DNA of 64,000 nt from Gimesia chilikensis. Lineage in GTDB: Bacteria; Planctomycetota; Planctomycetia; Planctomycetales; Planctomycetaceae. Below the pieces are notes generated by a model, which worked only from the letters and a program-made list of their open reading frames with translations, did no database searches and was not told where the DNA came from. The translations under genes were made by a program, and so were the position numbers. Positions 21,239 through 30,713 of this stretch are shown one piece after another (position 1 is the first letter of the stretch; each line of letters opens with the position of its first letter). Location of the stretch: the NCBI RefSeq assembly GCF_007744075.1, contig NZ_CP036266.1:3271748-3335747 (forward strand), in the 5' to 3' direction.

Positions 21239-21562
21239 TTACCAGCCGACAGACATGTTGGTTTCGATTGCCAGCTGGGCTTCGTGCAGGTCGGCCCCGG
21301 TGTCACGCATGTAGAGTCGGATGGCGTGAACTTTGTCGCCCGAAGCGCGGAAGAGGCATTCGCGTGCCATGTCGCAGGGTTCGGTGTGCCCTTCAATCCC
21401 CAGCAGACGTTTGGAGATGACCCACATGTCGCGTGGGCGGCGAGTGACACGCAAGATCTCATCTTCGGGGTAATTCTCCTGGGCAGCGTGTTCCGCTTCT
21501 TCTTGAGTATTAGCCCAGCCCACCATGATATGCGCGTTTGTTTCAATCTCGTAAAGAGCCAT
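21239..21562 (-). CDS. small conserved protein with L7/L12-C-terminal-like motif
   Basis: A 107-residue soluble protein of unknown function. The start ATG at 21562 has GGAG eight bases upstream. The C-terminal 30 residues (DKVHAIRLYMRDTGADLHEA, followed by a short helix) resemble the helix-turn-helix of the ribosomal protein L7/L12 C-terminal domain, where the pattern is K-x2-AIK-x4-TGLGLKEAK. The same motif occurs in the small protein at 42946. Two cysteines lie in the middle (EPCDMARECLF). It sits downstream of tsaB and upstream of pyrC on the same strand. Confidence 0.7.
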   Translation of the reverse strand: MALYEIETNAHIMVGWANTQEEAEHAAQENYPEDEILRVTRRPRDMWVISKRLLGIEGHTEPCDMARECLFRASGDKVHAIRLYMRDTGADLHEAQLAIETNMSVGW

Positions 21563-21837
21563 AATTCAACTCCAGTCTGAAGAATGGAAATGTGAAAGCC
21601 TGTGAACGACAACGAATAACAGGACTCTTTCGAATTCGTCGCAGCAGACATAATACTCAGGAGTCTGAAATCGAACAATTCCCTGCCCGTATTATAGCCA
21701 AGCCCGAATCGCGGCGAGAGTGTCTTCTGGAAAATGTTTCAAGAAAATAAGAAATCACGATTTTACGCTTGCTTATGCGTCATCAGAACTTGCAGTGATT
21801 CCAGATAATTTAATTGAAGTTTTCGGGAGCGGCTGTG

Positions 21838-22563
21838 TTACTGATTATGTTGTGCATCCCACTTCTCTTCCGCTGCACTTTTGCGAAGATAGAAGGGAGT
21901 CAGGTTCCAGACTTCACTGGCCGGTGGAGTCTCCTGTTGCAGGAGTGTGGCCGTCAATTCTGCGACCTGGGAGGCGAGTGTCTGACGGGGAAAATCTTCG
22001 ATTCGGATTTCCGGTAAGCTGCCTTGGTCGAGCAGATCGATTCCGGGACCGCAGACGGTTTCACCGGGCTGAAGTGCACTGCTGAATTCGTGGATGTCCT
22101 GCAGATGAATGGGAACTGTCTGTTGCCATTCTCCTGTGGAATTGCGGACATATCTGCCGACGAATAGATCGCCCCGCTGGGCGTTGGAGATCACATAGGT
22201 CTCTGAAATTTCAGTCGGACAGCTGAGTGCGATGGCTGCAAAGGTATCGATGCCATGTACGGGAGCACCTGTCACGTAGCCAAAGGTTTTGGCGAAGGTG
22301 ATGCCGATTCTCAGGCCGGTAAAGCTACCCGGGCCACGGCTGACGCCGATTCCGGCGATCTGCTGAGGGGCGATTTCCAGCTGATCCAGCAGTTTTCTGA
22401 CTTCGCTGACCAGGGTCTGGGCGTGCTTTCTCCCCTGTTGCTGCAGTGAGACGGGCGCAATTTCCTGCCCGGGACGGCAAATCGCGATGGAGCCGCTGCG
22501 TCCGGAAGTCTCGATACCTAGATAAAACTCGGAATTTTCCACACTGACTGAAATCAAGTACAT
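21838..22563 (-). CDS. tsaB: tRNA threonylcarbamoyladenosine biosynthesis protein TsaB
   Basis: A 241-residue ASKHA-fold protein, partner of TsaD and TsaE in forming t6A37 on ANN-decoding tRNAs. The N-terminus reads YLGIETSGRSGSIAI, and GIGVSRGPGSFTGLRIGITFAK is the family signature. TsaB itself is non-catalytic and scaffolds the complex. The length matches bacterial TsaB. The ATG at 22563 has no ribosome binding site; the sequence just upstream is pyrimidine-rich (CCCTCCTTTTT). No tsaD or tsaE gene lies in the window. Confidence 0.92.
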   Translation of the reverse strand: MYLISVSVENSEFYLGIETSGRSGSIAICRPGQEIAPVSLQQQGRKHAQTLVSEVRKLLDQLEIAPQQIAGIGVSRGPGSFTGLRIGITFAKTFGYVTGAPVHGIDTFAAIALSCPTEISETYVISNAQRGDLFVGRYVRNSTGEWQQTVPIHLQDIHEFSSALQPGETVCGPGIDLLDQGSLPEIRIEDFPRQTLASQVAELTATLLQQETPPASEVWNLTPFYLRKSAAEEKWDAQHNQ

Positions 22564-22886
22564 CGAAAAAGGAGGGCAAATGCGTTAAAAATGCAGTAAG
22601 GAGTATGACAAACTCCCCCTGGGCTTCCAAGTCATCTACCGTAAAATCTCCGATGCGGATGTGTAACAACGAGTCTGCAGAGACTGACAACTGGCCATCC
22701 ACTTCCCTGGAGCAGACGCTTTAAGTCCAAAATAGAATAGATTATTGTATTTCGAATGCTGTCAGGACCGAAAATAGATCGATGTCCACCCGCCCGGTCT
22801 GCATGCCCGGTGTTCGAAGTGTCCCGCTTGCCGGCATAATTCAATACAGCAACATACAGTTTGCTGTTCATCCTAGTTAAGACAAA
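22564..22886. other. divergent intergenic region, nothing recognised
   Basis: 323 bases between the divergent tsaB and ClC channel genes. It should carry promoters for both directions. It is moderately AT-rich around 22725-22760, but I could not place a convincing -35/-10 pair, and the short open frames here have no codon or motif support. Confidence 0.5.
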
Positions 22887-24755
22887 ATGGTTTACTTTAA
22901 AAAACTCAATGACCTGCTGACCTCCTTTGATTTAAAAACGAGTGGCAAATGGTTTGTGCTGTCCTGCCTGATCGGGGTGGTGGCGGGGTTTGGCGCCATC
23001 GTATTTGACGCATTAACTCAGATTGTGCAGCATCACTCTCTGGTCGCGATCGCCGGGTTCGAACATCCGCAGACAGTTGGCGAATATTCCTTCTATAAAG
23101 ACCAGGTGACGGAGGTGAACTTTGCACCATGGCTGTTGCTGGTGGTGATTACTTTAGGCGGTCTGGCTTCGGGAGTCATTGTGTACAACATTGCCCCGGA
23201 GGCGGAAGGCCACGGAACCGATGCTGCCATCGACGCCTTTCATAATAAACGGGGAGAAATCCAGCCCCGGATTCCGATCGTCAAGACGATTGCCTCTGCC
23301 CTGACACTGGGAACCGGCGGTTCAGCCGGGCGGGAAGGACCGATAGCCCAGATTGGAGCCGGCTTTGGTTCGTGGGTGGCGACCAAATTGAAGCTCTCGG
23401 CCCGCGATCGCCGGATCATGCTGGCGGCGGGGATGGGGGCCGGGATTGGTGCGATCTTCCGTGCTCCCCTGGCCGGGGCGCTGTTTGCCGCCGAGATCAT
23501 GTACAGCAATGCGGATTTCGAATCGGACGTGATCGTGCCGGCTGCGATGTCGTCGATCATAGCGTATTCTCTGTATTGCATGTCTCTGCCCCAGTCGTTG
23601 CGTTTCATGCCCCTGTTCGGGAACGAACTGCATCATACGGTTGATTCCCATTTTGAATTGATTCCTTACACGATCCTGTCGATCGTGCTCAGCCTGTCTG
23701 CGGCTTTTTATGTGAAAACATTTTATGGCACGAACCGGCTCTTCAAACGGTTGCCGATCAAGCCGATGTTCCGCCCTGCTGTTGGTGCTTTTCTGACCGG
23801 TGTCGTTGGGCTGGGGCTGTTCTATCTTTACGATCAGGATATGCGGGCTCTGTCGGTGCTCTCAACCGGCTATGGCGTCCTGCAGGAAGCGCTGACATCG
23901 GCATCTAAGGTGGGGATTCCACTGCTGCTGACGGTGGCGGTTGTGAAGGTCTTTACGACATCGTTGACGATTGGCTCGGGAGGATCCGGCGGTGTGTTCG
24001 GACCTTCGATGGTGATTGGCGGTTGTGTGGGGGCTGCCACCGGGCAGTTTCTGCAGAAGCTATGGCCCAATCTGGTGACACAGCCTGAGGCCTACGGACT
24101 GGTGGGTATGGCCGGGTTCTTTGCCGGTGCGGCCCATGCGCCGATTTCGACAATCATCATGGTTTCTGAAATCACCGGGAACTACGCCCTGCTGCTACCG
24201 ACGATGCTCGCTTCGACGCTCTGCTTCGTGCTCTGTCAGCGGGTGCACCTCTACCAGAAACAGTATCCCAGCCGCCTGGATTCACCGGCACACCGGGGTG
24301 ACTTCCTGATCGATGTTCTGGAAGGAAGCCGGGTAAGCGATGTGTATGATCCCAAACGCAAGATCCAGTTGATTCATGAATCGAAAACCCTGGATGAAAT
24401 CGTGCATTCACTAGCGGGGACGCAACAGCATTACTTCCCTGTCGTGGACGACGCGGGGCGGATCATTGGCGTGTTTTCCGAGGATGACGTGCGGGCTTAC
24501 CTCTACGATGAAACGATCTGGAAACTGGCCCTGGCGCGAGACATCATGCAGCCTGATTTCATGCGGGTGACCCCCGATGACGACCTGAATACCGTCATGC
24601 AGCGTTTTACGGCCATCAATGTGGAAGCGTTGCCGGTGGTTGATGCCCAGGATGCGGGCGTGCTGCTGGGGATGCTGCATCGTAAGGAAACGATTGGGTA
24701 TTACAATCAGCAGTTACTGAAGCATAAGCGGGCCAGTGACGAACAGGAAACCTGA
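22887..24755 (+). CDS. ClC family chloride channel/transporter with CBS domains
   Basis: A 622-residue membrane protein. The ClC membrane domain spans about 18-450 with the selectivity-filter segments GSAGREGPIAQIG (the Glu corresponds to the gating glutamate), GAIFRAPLAGALFAAE and GSGGSGGVFGPSMVIGG. The C-terminal cytoplasmic part (about 470-600) carries two CBS domains, seen at VSDVYDPKRKIQLIHES and ARDIMQPDFMRVTPDDD, which probably bind adenosyl ligands. Because the gating Glu is present it may be a chloride/proton antiporter or a channel; sequence alone does not decide. Its stop lies one base from that of the convergent helicase gene. Confidence 0.94.
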   Translation: MVYFKKLNDLLTSFDLKTSGKWFVLSCLIGVVAGFGAIVFDALTQIVQHHSLVAIAGFEHPQTVGEYSFYKDQVTEVNFAPWLLLVVITLGGLASGVIVYNIAPEAEGHGTDAAIDAFHNKRGEIQPRIPIVKTIASALTLGTGGSAGREGPIAQIGAGFGSWVATKLKLSARDRRIMLAAGMGAGIGAIFRAPLAGALFAAEIMYSNADFESDVIVPAAMSSIIAYSLYCMSLPQSLRFMPLFGNELHHTVDSHFELIPYTILSIVLSLSAAFYVKTFYGTNRLFKRLPIKPMFRPAVGAFLTGVVGLGLFYLYDQDMRALSVLSTGYGVLQEALTSASKVGIPLLLTVAVVKVFTTSLTIGSGGSGGVFGPSMVIGGCVGAATGQFLQKLWPNLVTQPEAYGLVGMAGFFAGAAHAPISTIIMVSEITGNYALLLPTMLASTLCFVLCQRVHLYQKQYPSRLDSPAHRGDFLIDVLEGSRVSDVYDPKRKIQLIHESKTLDEIVHSLAGTQQHYFPVVDDAGRIIGVFSEDDVRAYLYDETIWKLALARDIMQPDFMRVTPDDDLNTVMQRFTAINVEALPVVDAQDAGVLLGMLHRKETIGYYNQQLLKHKRASDEQET

Positions 24756-24756
24756 T

Positions 24757-26739
24757 TTAGTCTTCTTCCTCTTCGCCGTCTGTATTCCGCATTTCGAACA
24801 GGAAGCGAGAGGGTAGCGTCGGCTGTTTCTTACCCCACTTGGTTCGGGTGGCAGCGCGACTGAGTGTCAGGTAGTCCTGAGCCCGGGTAATGCCTACGTA
24901 GGCGATCCGCCGTTCTTCTGCAATTTCCGCATCGGTCCCTTCGACTGATCGCTTGTGCGGGAGGAGCCCTTCTTCCATCCCGACCAGGTAGACACGCGGG
25001 AATTCGAGCCCCTTGGCACTGTGCAGCGTCATCAGCTTCACGGCATCCTGTGACAGTTTGTCTTCCTTGTCGTTGAGGTCGTCGCGATCCCCGAGAGCCG
25101 TTTCTTCCAGGAAGCCGGAGGGACTGGGGGCGCTGGTTCGCGTGCAGTATTCTTTGATCGATTCGATGAACTGTTCCAGGACGACGAGCCGGGCCTGCTG
25201 CTGCTCGGAAGTCTTGTACTGTTTTCTGATCTCCGAGGCGTAGTCAATTTCCTGGATCAGTTCCTGCATGATCTGAGCCAGTTCCCGGGGGGACCGTTCG
25301 AGCCGGGCACGATAGCGGCGAATTAACTGGTGGAAGGCGCTCAAGGCAGAACTGGCCCGCGGAGTCAGTTCGTTGGCTTCGCGGGCAGAATCGACCGTGT
25401 CCCAGAACTGGTGCCCTGCCTTGACGGCCTGGTTGACCAGTTTTTCGACCGTCCCGCTGCCGATGCCACGCGTGGGAGTGTTGATGATCCGCAGCATGGA
25501 GAGTTCGTCGTGGGGAAAGGCCAGTGTCTTCATGTAAGCCAGCAGATCGCGGATTTCGCGACGATCGAAGAAGGACTGGCTGCCAATTAACTGATAGCGG
25601 ACGTTGGTCCGACGGAGTTCGGTTTCGAAGACGCGGGGCTGTTCGTTGGTACGGAACAGGATGGCGAAGTCGCGGAGCGGAATCTCCTGGGCTTCGTGCA
25701 GGTAGCGAATCTCGCCGATGATTTTCTCGGCCTCGGTCAATTCGTCGGCCAGTTCGAGGAAGCGGACGGGGGCTCCCATTTTCTTGTGCGCGACGAGCTG
25801 TTTCTTATGACGGTCGCGGTTGTGTTTCACGAGCCGGTTAGCCAAGTCGATGATCTTGTCGGTGCAGCGGTAATTGCTCTCGAGGCGAACGACTTTGGCA
25901 CCGGGGAACTGTTGCTGGAACCCGAGAATGTGACGGACTTCTGCACCGCGCCAGCCGTAAATTGACTGATCGTCGTCACCCACCACACAGAGGTTCTGGT
26001 GCGGTTTGACTAAAGCACGGATCAGATTGAACTGGGAGAGGTTGGTGTCCTGGTATTCGTCAATCTGCACGAAGTCGAACTTCTCCTGGACCTTCGCGAG
26101 GACATCGGGGAACTGGGAGAACAGGTCGTTGGTCAGCATGAGCAGGTCATCGAAGTCGACGGCACCGCTGGAGCGGAGTTTGGTCTGGTACTTGCGATAC
26201 GCCATGGCGGCGAGGAAGTCGAAATCGTTTTCGGTGTAGTTGGTGGCCATCTCCGGAGAGACGTTTGCCATTTTCCAGGAGCTGATTCGGTTCAGCAGGT
26301 CGCCGGGGCGGAGGCTTTTGTCATTGACGCGGATTTCTCGAAGTGCCGCCCGGGCTGCGGATTCCTGGTCGCCCCGGTCATAAATCACGAATTTCTGGGG
26401 ATAGCCCAGTGCGGTGATTTCTTCGCGGAGGATGCGGACGCAGAGCGAATGGAACGTGGAAATGAAGGGCTTGGCCGGCAGGCGTTTGCCCATCAGGCCG
26501 TTCATGCGTTCCTGCATTTCCTTGGCTGCTTTGTTGGTGAAGGTCACCGAGAGGATCTTGTTGGGAGTCACCCCCTGCCGGATCAGTTCCACCATGCGAT
26601 AAGTAATCACACGTGTTTTGCCGGTACCGGCGCCAGCCAGAACCAGGAGTGGACCAGAGATTGTCGAGGCTGCTTCACGTTGTGCCGGATTGAGTGCGGA
26701 GAGATGACTGGAAGAACTGGGAGAGGAAGACAAGGACAT
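24757..26739 (-). CDS. UvrD/Rep/PcrA-type ATP-dependent DNA helicase
   Basis: A 660-residue superfamily 1A 3'-5' helicase used in DNA repair and replication restart. The motifs appear in order: Q-motif LNPAQREA, Walker A LAGAGTGKTRVIT, Ia FTNKAAKEM, Walker B QIDEYQDTN, III VVGDDDQSIYGWRGA, IV VRLESNYR, V VKLMTLHSAKGLEF and VI EERRIAYVGITRAQ. The N-terminus is Ser-rich (MSLSSSPSSSS) and the C-terminus ends in acidic residues. The length is close to Rep (about 670) and shorter than PcrA/UvrD (about 720), with no C-terminal Tudor-like tail recognised, so the exact subfamily is left open. Confidence 0.95.
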   Translation of the reverse strand: MSLSSSPSSSSHLSALNPAQREAASTISGPLLVLAGAGTGKTRVITYRMVELIRQGVTPNKILSVTFTNKAAKEMQERMNGLMGKRLPAKPFISTFHSLCVRILREEITALGYPQKFVIYDRGDQESAARAALREIRVNDKSLRPGDLLNRISSWKMANVSPEMATNYTENDFDFLAAMAYRKYQTKLRSSGAVDFDDLLMLTNDLFSQFPDVLAKVQEKFDFVQIDEYQDTNLSQFNLIRALVKPHQNLCVVGDDDQSIYGWRGAEVRHILGFQQQFPGAKVVRLESNYRCTDKIIDLANRLVKHNRDRHKKQLVAHKKMGAPVRFLELADELTEAEKIIGEIRYLHEAQEIPLRDFAILFRTNEQPRVFETELRRTNVRYQLIGSQSFFDRREIRDLLAYMKTLAFPHDELSMLRIINTPTRGIGSGTVEKLVNQAVKAGHQFWDTVDSAREANELTPRASSALSAFHQLIRRYRARLERSPRELAQIMQELIQEIDYASEIRKQYKTSEQQQARLVVLEQFIESIKEYCTRTSAPSPSGFLEETALGDRDDLNDKEDKLSQDAVKLMTLHSAKGLEFPRVYLVGMEEGLLPHKRSVEGTDAEIAEERRIAYVGITRAQDYLTLSRAATRTKWGKKQPTLPSRFLFEMRNTDGEEEED

Positions 26740-26817
26740 ATATCAGGATCAATTATCTGGCGTAAAACGGGTATGGGCAGCTGAGCTGAAGCGGTAACCG
26801 GCGGCGACGATTTCCGC

Positions 26818-27981
26818 TCAGTGACTTTCATCTTTTTTATCGGGTTTTGATCGGGGGGCCGGTTTTTTCTGAGTCGGGCGTTCCGGTTTCCGTGAGGCAT
26901 TGGGTGATTTTTTCGCAGGAGCCTGCCCTGCTTCAGTAGACTCTGATTTCGATTCCGTGGAGCGTCTGCTGGAACCGGGCTGTTTCTTTTTTCTCAACTT
27001 GGGGCGCGCCTGTTCGCTGCGCCGGGGCTGAGCGGGATCTGGTTGCTGTTTTCGACGGGCCGATTCTACGGTCTCCTGGTGAGGCACCGGAGTTTTCGCA
27101 GGAGCAGAACGCTGCTGTTCTTTATACGCCTGTTTGAACGGATCGAGCATCTCGTTGATCGTCTGCCAGCGGTCTTGCGGGTAGAGCTCCAGCCCCTTCA
27201 TGATCGCATCGGCAATGCGGGGGTCGAGATCGGGGAGCAGGTTCTGGATGTGCTCCGGTGGTGAATTGATATGTTGCAGGACCGCTTCCATTGTTTCGGC
27301 TGCCTTCCAGGGAAGCCGTTTGGTCAGCATCTCATAGCAGGTTACTGCGTAAGAGAAGATATCGATTTTCTGGCTGGTCTTCTGGCGTTTGATGAGCTCG
27401 GGGGCCATGTAAGCGGCGGTACCGGTGCGGTTGCCGGGCTGCAGAAACGGAGGCGTGTTAGGGACGACCAGTCCGAAATCGATCAGCTTGAGTTCGTGAT
27501 CGTTACTGACCATGATGTTGCGCGGGCAGATGTCGCGGTGAATCCAGCCTTCGTCATGAAAATACTGGATCGCTTCGCCCAGCTGGATCATGTATTTGAG
27601 GCAGTTGGTTTTCATGTCCTCGTTCTGGGCTTCCACCAGAAAGCTGAGACTGTAGCCTTCGATGAATTCCATGACGAGGAACTGTTCCTGATCGGCAGTC
27701 AGGCCATGTTCATAAGTTTTGACGATGTGCGGGTGATTGAACTGGACTGCGATCTCCCCCTCTTTGGGTTTATCCAGTCCGACAAAGCGGGCTTCCAGTT
27801 CCTGTGTTTTGACTTTGTCCAGAATTTTAAGCGAAACGGTTTTGCCGGAATTGTAATCGCGGGCCCGCCAGACCTTTGACATGCTGCCCTGGCCCACGCG
27901 CCCGATGAGCTCAAAACGTTGCTTGATGTTCACACGGGGAACACGTGCTTCTTTGGAAAAGAGTCGCTTTAAAAAGTTCAT
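26818..27981 (-). CDS. Ser/Thr-type protein kinase with Lys-less catalytic loop
   Basis: A 387-residue soluble kinase. The kinase domain spans about 22-290: Gly loop GRVGQGSMSKVW, ATP Lys52 in VSLKILD, catalytic Asp150 and DFG at 168-170. The catalytic loop reads HRDICPRN: the Lys of HRDLKPxN is Cys152 and an Arg stands at 154, which is the arrangement of eukaryotic tyrosine kinases (HRDLAARN). The activation segment has GTAAYMAPE. After residue 295 comes a long Pro/Lys/Arg/Ser-rich disordered tail. No transmembrane segment is seen. Its substrate and its relation to the neighbouring helicase and accD genes are unknown. Confidence 0.9.
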   Translation of the reverse strand: MNFLKRLFSKEARVPRVNIKQRFELIGRVGQGSMSKVWRARDYNSGKTVSLKILDKVKTQELEARFVGLDKPKEGEIAVQFNHPHIVKTYEHGLTADQEQFLVMEFIEGYSLSFLVEAQNEDMKTNCLKYMIQLGEAIQYFHDEGWIHRDICPRNIMVSNDHELKLIDFGLVVPNTPPFLQPGNRTGTAAYMAPELIKRQKTSQKIDIFSYAVTCYEMLTKRLPWKAAETMEAVLQHINSPPEHIQNLLPDLDPRIADAIMKGLELYPQDRWQTINEMLDPFKQAYKEQQRSAPAKTPVPHQETVESARRKQQPDPAQPRRSEQARPKLRKKKQPGSSRRSTESKSESTEAGQAPAKKSPNASRKPERPTQKKPAPRSKPDKKDESH

Positions 27982-28186
27982 GCATTCACCAGGGGCAGAG
28001 AGTGAATTCAGGACCAGGTTTCATCCCGGGCTCAGAAGAAGTTAACCGGCCCAACACTTCCAGTATAATTGCCAGCCTGACGAGACGCAAAGCGGTCCCC
28101 TGAAATCGACTGTTTCCAATCAGCGTCGACTGATGCGAACGGTGGTCGGGACGGTTTCAGGGATTCGTTTTGAGACTTTGGGGGAG

Positions 28187-29041
28187 TCAGACGCAATAGT
28201 CAATCAGTCGTGCCAGTTCCGAGCGGAGTCGGGGACGGGGAATGATGCGATCGACAAAGCCATGATCCAGAAGAAATTCACTGGTCTGGAAGCCTTCGGG
28301 CAGCGAGCTTTTAATCGTGGCTTCCACCACCCGCGGTCCCGCGAAACCGACCAGGGCTTTGGGTTCCGCAACGACAATGTCACCCAGTGAGGCGAAACTG
28401 GCGGCGACTCCCCCCATGGTGGGGTTGGTCAGAACTGAAATGAACAGTCCTCCCTTTTCGTGGTAGCGTCCCAGGGCTGCTGAAACTTTTCCCATCTGCA
28501 TCAGGGAGAAGATCCCTTCGTGCATGCGGGCTCCCCCGCCGGAGCCACTGATGATGATCAGCGGGAGTTTGAGTTCCGTTGCCTGTTCGATGGCGCGGGT
28601 CAGTTTTTCGCCGACCACGGAACCCATGCTGCCCATAATGAAAGATGAGTCGGTAATGCCGATGACCAGCGGGCGACCACGCATGTAGCCTTTGCCGACG
28701 ATACAGGCATCTTTGAGTCCCGTTTTTTTCTGCTCCGCGACCAGGCGTTCTTTGTAGGTTTTGCTTTTGTCAGCAAATTCGAGCGGATCGCCTGCGGTGA
28801 GGTCGGGGTACCATTCTTCAAAGCTGTCCGGGTCGAGCAGCTGCTGGATTCGGGTGTGAGCCGAGATCGAAAAGTGGTGATCGCATTCCGGGCAGAGGCC
28901 GAGCCCCTGATCGACCTGTTTGCAGAACACGGTTGCGTTACAGGCAGGACAGCGTTGCCAGAGTCCTTCCGGCACCCCTCGCTTGGGGCGGGTGGTGTGG
29001 CTGAGCTTTGAATCGACGTTTGACTTGGGAGCAGAACTCAT
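28187..29041 (-). CDS. accD: acetyl-CoA carboxylase carboxyltransferase subunit beta
   Basis: Transfers the carboxyl group from biotin to acetyl-CoA to make malonyl-CoA, together with AccA. The start at ATG 29041 is set by GAGGAGG ten bases upstream, which lies inside the end of the preceding gene; it gives about 284 residues, the normal length. The N-terminal zinc ribbon has four cysteines ([10 protein letters not shown], then CPECDHHF). The crotonase-like domain has [12 protein letters not shown] and [13 protein letters not shown]. The frame is open further upstream to 29125, but that stretch belongs to the neighbour. The gene is in tandem with a degenerate histidine phosphatase and rpe. 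Confidence 0.96.
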   Translation of the reverse strand: MSSAPKSNVDSKLSHTTRPKRGVPEGLWQRCPACNATVFCKQVDQGLGLCPECDHHFSISAHTRIQQLLDPDSFEEWYPDLTAGDPLEFADKSKTYKERLVAEQKKTGLKDACIVGKGYMRGRPLVIGITDSSFIMGSMGSVVGEKLTRAIEQATELKLPLIIISGSGGGARMHEGIFSLMQMGKVSAALGRYHEKGGLFISVLTNPTMGGVAASFASLGDIVVAEPKALVGFAGPRVVEATIKSSLPEGFQTSEFLLDHGFVDRIIPRPRLRSELARLIDYCV

Positions 29042-29042
29042 A

Positions 29043-29717
29043 TTACTTAGCCTCCTCGTAGCGCCATTTTTCTGTATGGCAGCTTTGACCCTGTTGGGAA
29101 TCCCTCTTTTCTGATTGATCGTCAAAATTTACCTGTTTTGAATCACTTTTTTTAGGGGGTGACTCAAGAATTTCCAACATTTCATTGTGACAGAAGCGTC
29201 CGGCGTGCTCAAAACAAATTTTTTCTTTCTGTTCGTTCCGCAGGAGGCTGGAAATGATCGTCGCCAGTGGTTCTGAAGCCACGATGGCAAAGTTCTGTTT
29301 CTTCTTCAGGTATTTCTGTAATGTTTTCTGGACCCGGTTGACCGCTTCCGAGGCGAGTTCCCCTTCGGGTGGGCAGACCGTTTCGGGAGATTCGGCCCAT
29401 TGTTTGAGTAATTTGGGGTACTTCCGACGGACTTCTTCGTATTCCAAGCCCTGCCAGAGCCCCTGGTTCAGGTTTTTCAGGCCTTCCTTTTCCTTGACCG
29501 GAACGCCCAGGTTTTCGCCCAGCTGTTCGGCTGTTGACAGTGCGGGCTCTGATGAAGAAGTGATGATGGTTTCGATCCCCGCCTGTTCCAACTGGGGAAT
29601 CAGATTTCGAACCTGTTCTTCCCCTTTTGCGTTCAGTGGAAGATCCAGGGTACCTTGAATTCGCTCATCTTTATCAAAGTCAGTACAACCAGGACGTATG
29701 AGTACCACAGTTGGCAT
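29043..29717 (-). CDS. degenerate histidine-phosphatase (phosphoglycerate mutase-like) protein
   Basis: A 224-residue protein with the overall pattern of the histidine phosphatase superfamily ([40 protein letters not shown]). Both catalytic histidines are lost: the RHG motif is RPG (codon CCT for the His position), and the second motif VVxHG reads VASEP. The Glu of the GxWxGxxxxE motif remains. It is therefore unlikely to use a phosphohistidine intermediate. The C-terminal 40 residues are polar and Gln/Lys/Ser-rich. It lies in tandem between rpe (15 bases) and accD (one base), so translation is probably coupled to accD. Function unknown; perhaps a binding or regulatory protein. Confidence 0.8.
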   Translation of the reverse strand: MPTVVLIRPGCTDFDKDERIQGTLDLPLNAKGEEQVRNLIPQLEQAGIETIITSSSEPALSTAEQLGENLGVPVKEKEGLKNLNQGLWQGLEYEEVRRKYPKLLKQWAESPETVCPPEGELASEAVNRVQKTLQKYLKKKQNFAIVASEPLATIISSLLRNEQKEKICFEHAGRFCHNEMLEILESPPKKSDSKQVNFDDQSEKRDSQQGQSCHTEKWRYEEAK

Positions 29718-29732
29718 GTTTTTGAATCTCTT

Positions 29733-30437
29733 TTATGTTAAGGAAGCTGTCCGGCTTCTGGCTATCCGGGCCAGATCGCTGACAGCAGTTGCGTAATCGG
29801 GCTCATTAAAAATGGCGCTTCCGACCACGAAGTAATTGGCACCGGCCTGAGCTGCTGCGCCGATGGTATCTGGATCAATGCCTCCATCCACGGAGAGAAT
29901 CGTTTCCGGAGAGATCATTGATTTCAATTGTCTGATTCGTTCGGGGCTGGTTTCGATGAAGGACTGCCCCCCAAAGCCAGGTTCCACGCTCATCACCAGC
30001 ACCAGTCCGCAGGCATCCAGATACGGTTCGATCCGTGCCAGTGGTGTCTGAGGGCTGATCGCCAGACCGGGTAAAACCCCTGCCTCCTGGAGGCGATCCA
30101 GCAGACCCTGTGGTTCCGGCAGTGCTTCGATATGGACGGTAATCGAATCGCAGCCAGCCTTGATGTAGTCATCAACATACTTTTCGGGATTGCTGATCAT
30201 CAGGTGGGCGTCGAAAAACGACTTGGTCAATGGTCTGACCCGCTCAATGAGCATGGCTCCGTAGGAGAGGTTAGGGACAAAATGCCCATCCATGACATCC
30301 CAGTGGAGTACGGGTGCCTGAGCGGCATCCAGCAGCTCGACCTCACGGTGGAGGTTGCCGAAGTCACACTTCAGCATCGAGGGAGCAATTACCGGTGCAG
30401 CTGATAACAGTTTGTGTTTGGTATTCGAGTCAATCAT
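29733..30437 (-). CDS. rpe: ribulose-phosphate 3-epimerase
   Basis: Interconverts ribulose-5-phosphate and xylulose-5-phosphate in the pentose phosphate pathway. From the ATG at 30437 it has about 234 residues with a TIM-barrel pattern: IAPSMLKCDF, HWDVMDGHFVPN (metal His and Asp), HLMISNPEKY (metal His), VEPGFGGQSF and SVDGGIDPDT (metal Asp). The longer frame to 30476 adds a hydrophobic stretch (MLLALSCILFLN) without a ribosome binding site and was not chosen. It is the first gene of a probable rpe-phosphatase-like-accD transcript. Confidence 0.94.
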   Translation of the reverse strand: MIDSNTKHKLLSAAPVIAPSMLKCDFGNLHREVELLDAAQAPVLHWDVMDGHFVPNLSYGAMLIERVRPLTKSFFDAHLMISNPEKYVDDYIKAGCDSITVHIEALPEPQGLLDRLQEAGVLPGLAISPQTPLARIEPYLDACGLVLVMSVEPGFGGQSFIETSPERIRQLKSMISPETILSVDGGIDPDTIGAAAQAGANYFVVGSAIFNEPDYATAVSDLARIARSRTASLT

Positions 30438-30633
30438 AGAATTCAGGAATAATATACAACTCAAAGCCAAAAGCAAGAGCTCTGAATCGTTCGCATCAAG
30501 AGTTTGATTTCTTGCGAGTTTTATGAATGGAGTTACTGCTTTTATTATAAGCGGACTATTTTGACGATCTCAGGGATCATAGTCTAGTGGAAAGTAGAAA
30601 CACCTGTTCTTGTGTGTAGGTGAGTCACTCTGG

Positions 30634-30670
30634 AAAAACAGCCGAGATGAAAACCATCTCGGCTGTTTTC
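30634..30670 (-). terminator. terminator of gap (possibly bidirectional)
   Basis: An inverted repeat AAAACAGCCGAGATG / CATCTCGGCTGTTTT with a four-base loop, about 15 base pairs. On the minus strand it follows the gap stop by about 45 bases and ends in a T-run. The sequence of the stem is close to that at 12873 (ACAGCC core), a common terminator style here. Confidence 0.9.
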
Positions 30671-30713
30671 GTAGTTCCGTCTCTAAATCATATTCTATAA
30701 GACTAGATAATGA

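Noticed and set aside
30560-30600. Sequence ATCATAGTCTAGTGG resembling the 5' part of a tRNA
   Set aside because: No T-arm GTTCRA element and no acceptor stem can be formed; no tRNA is called.
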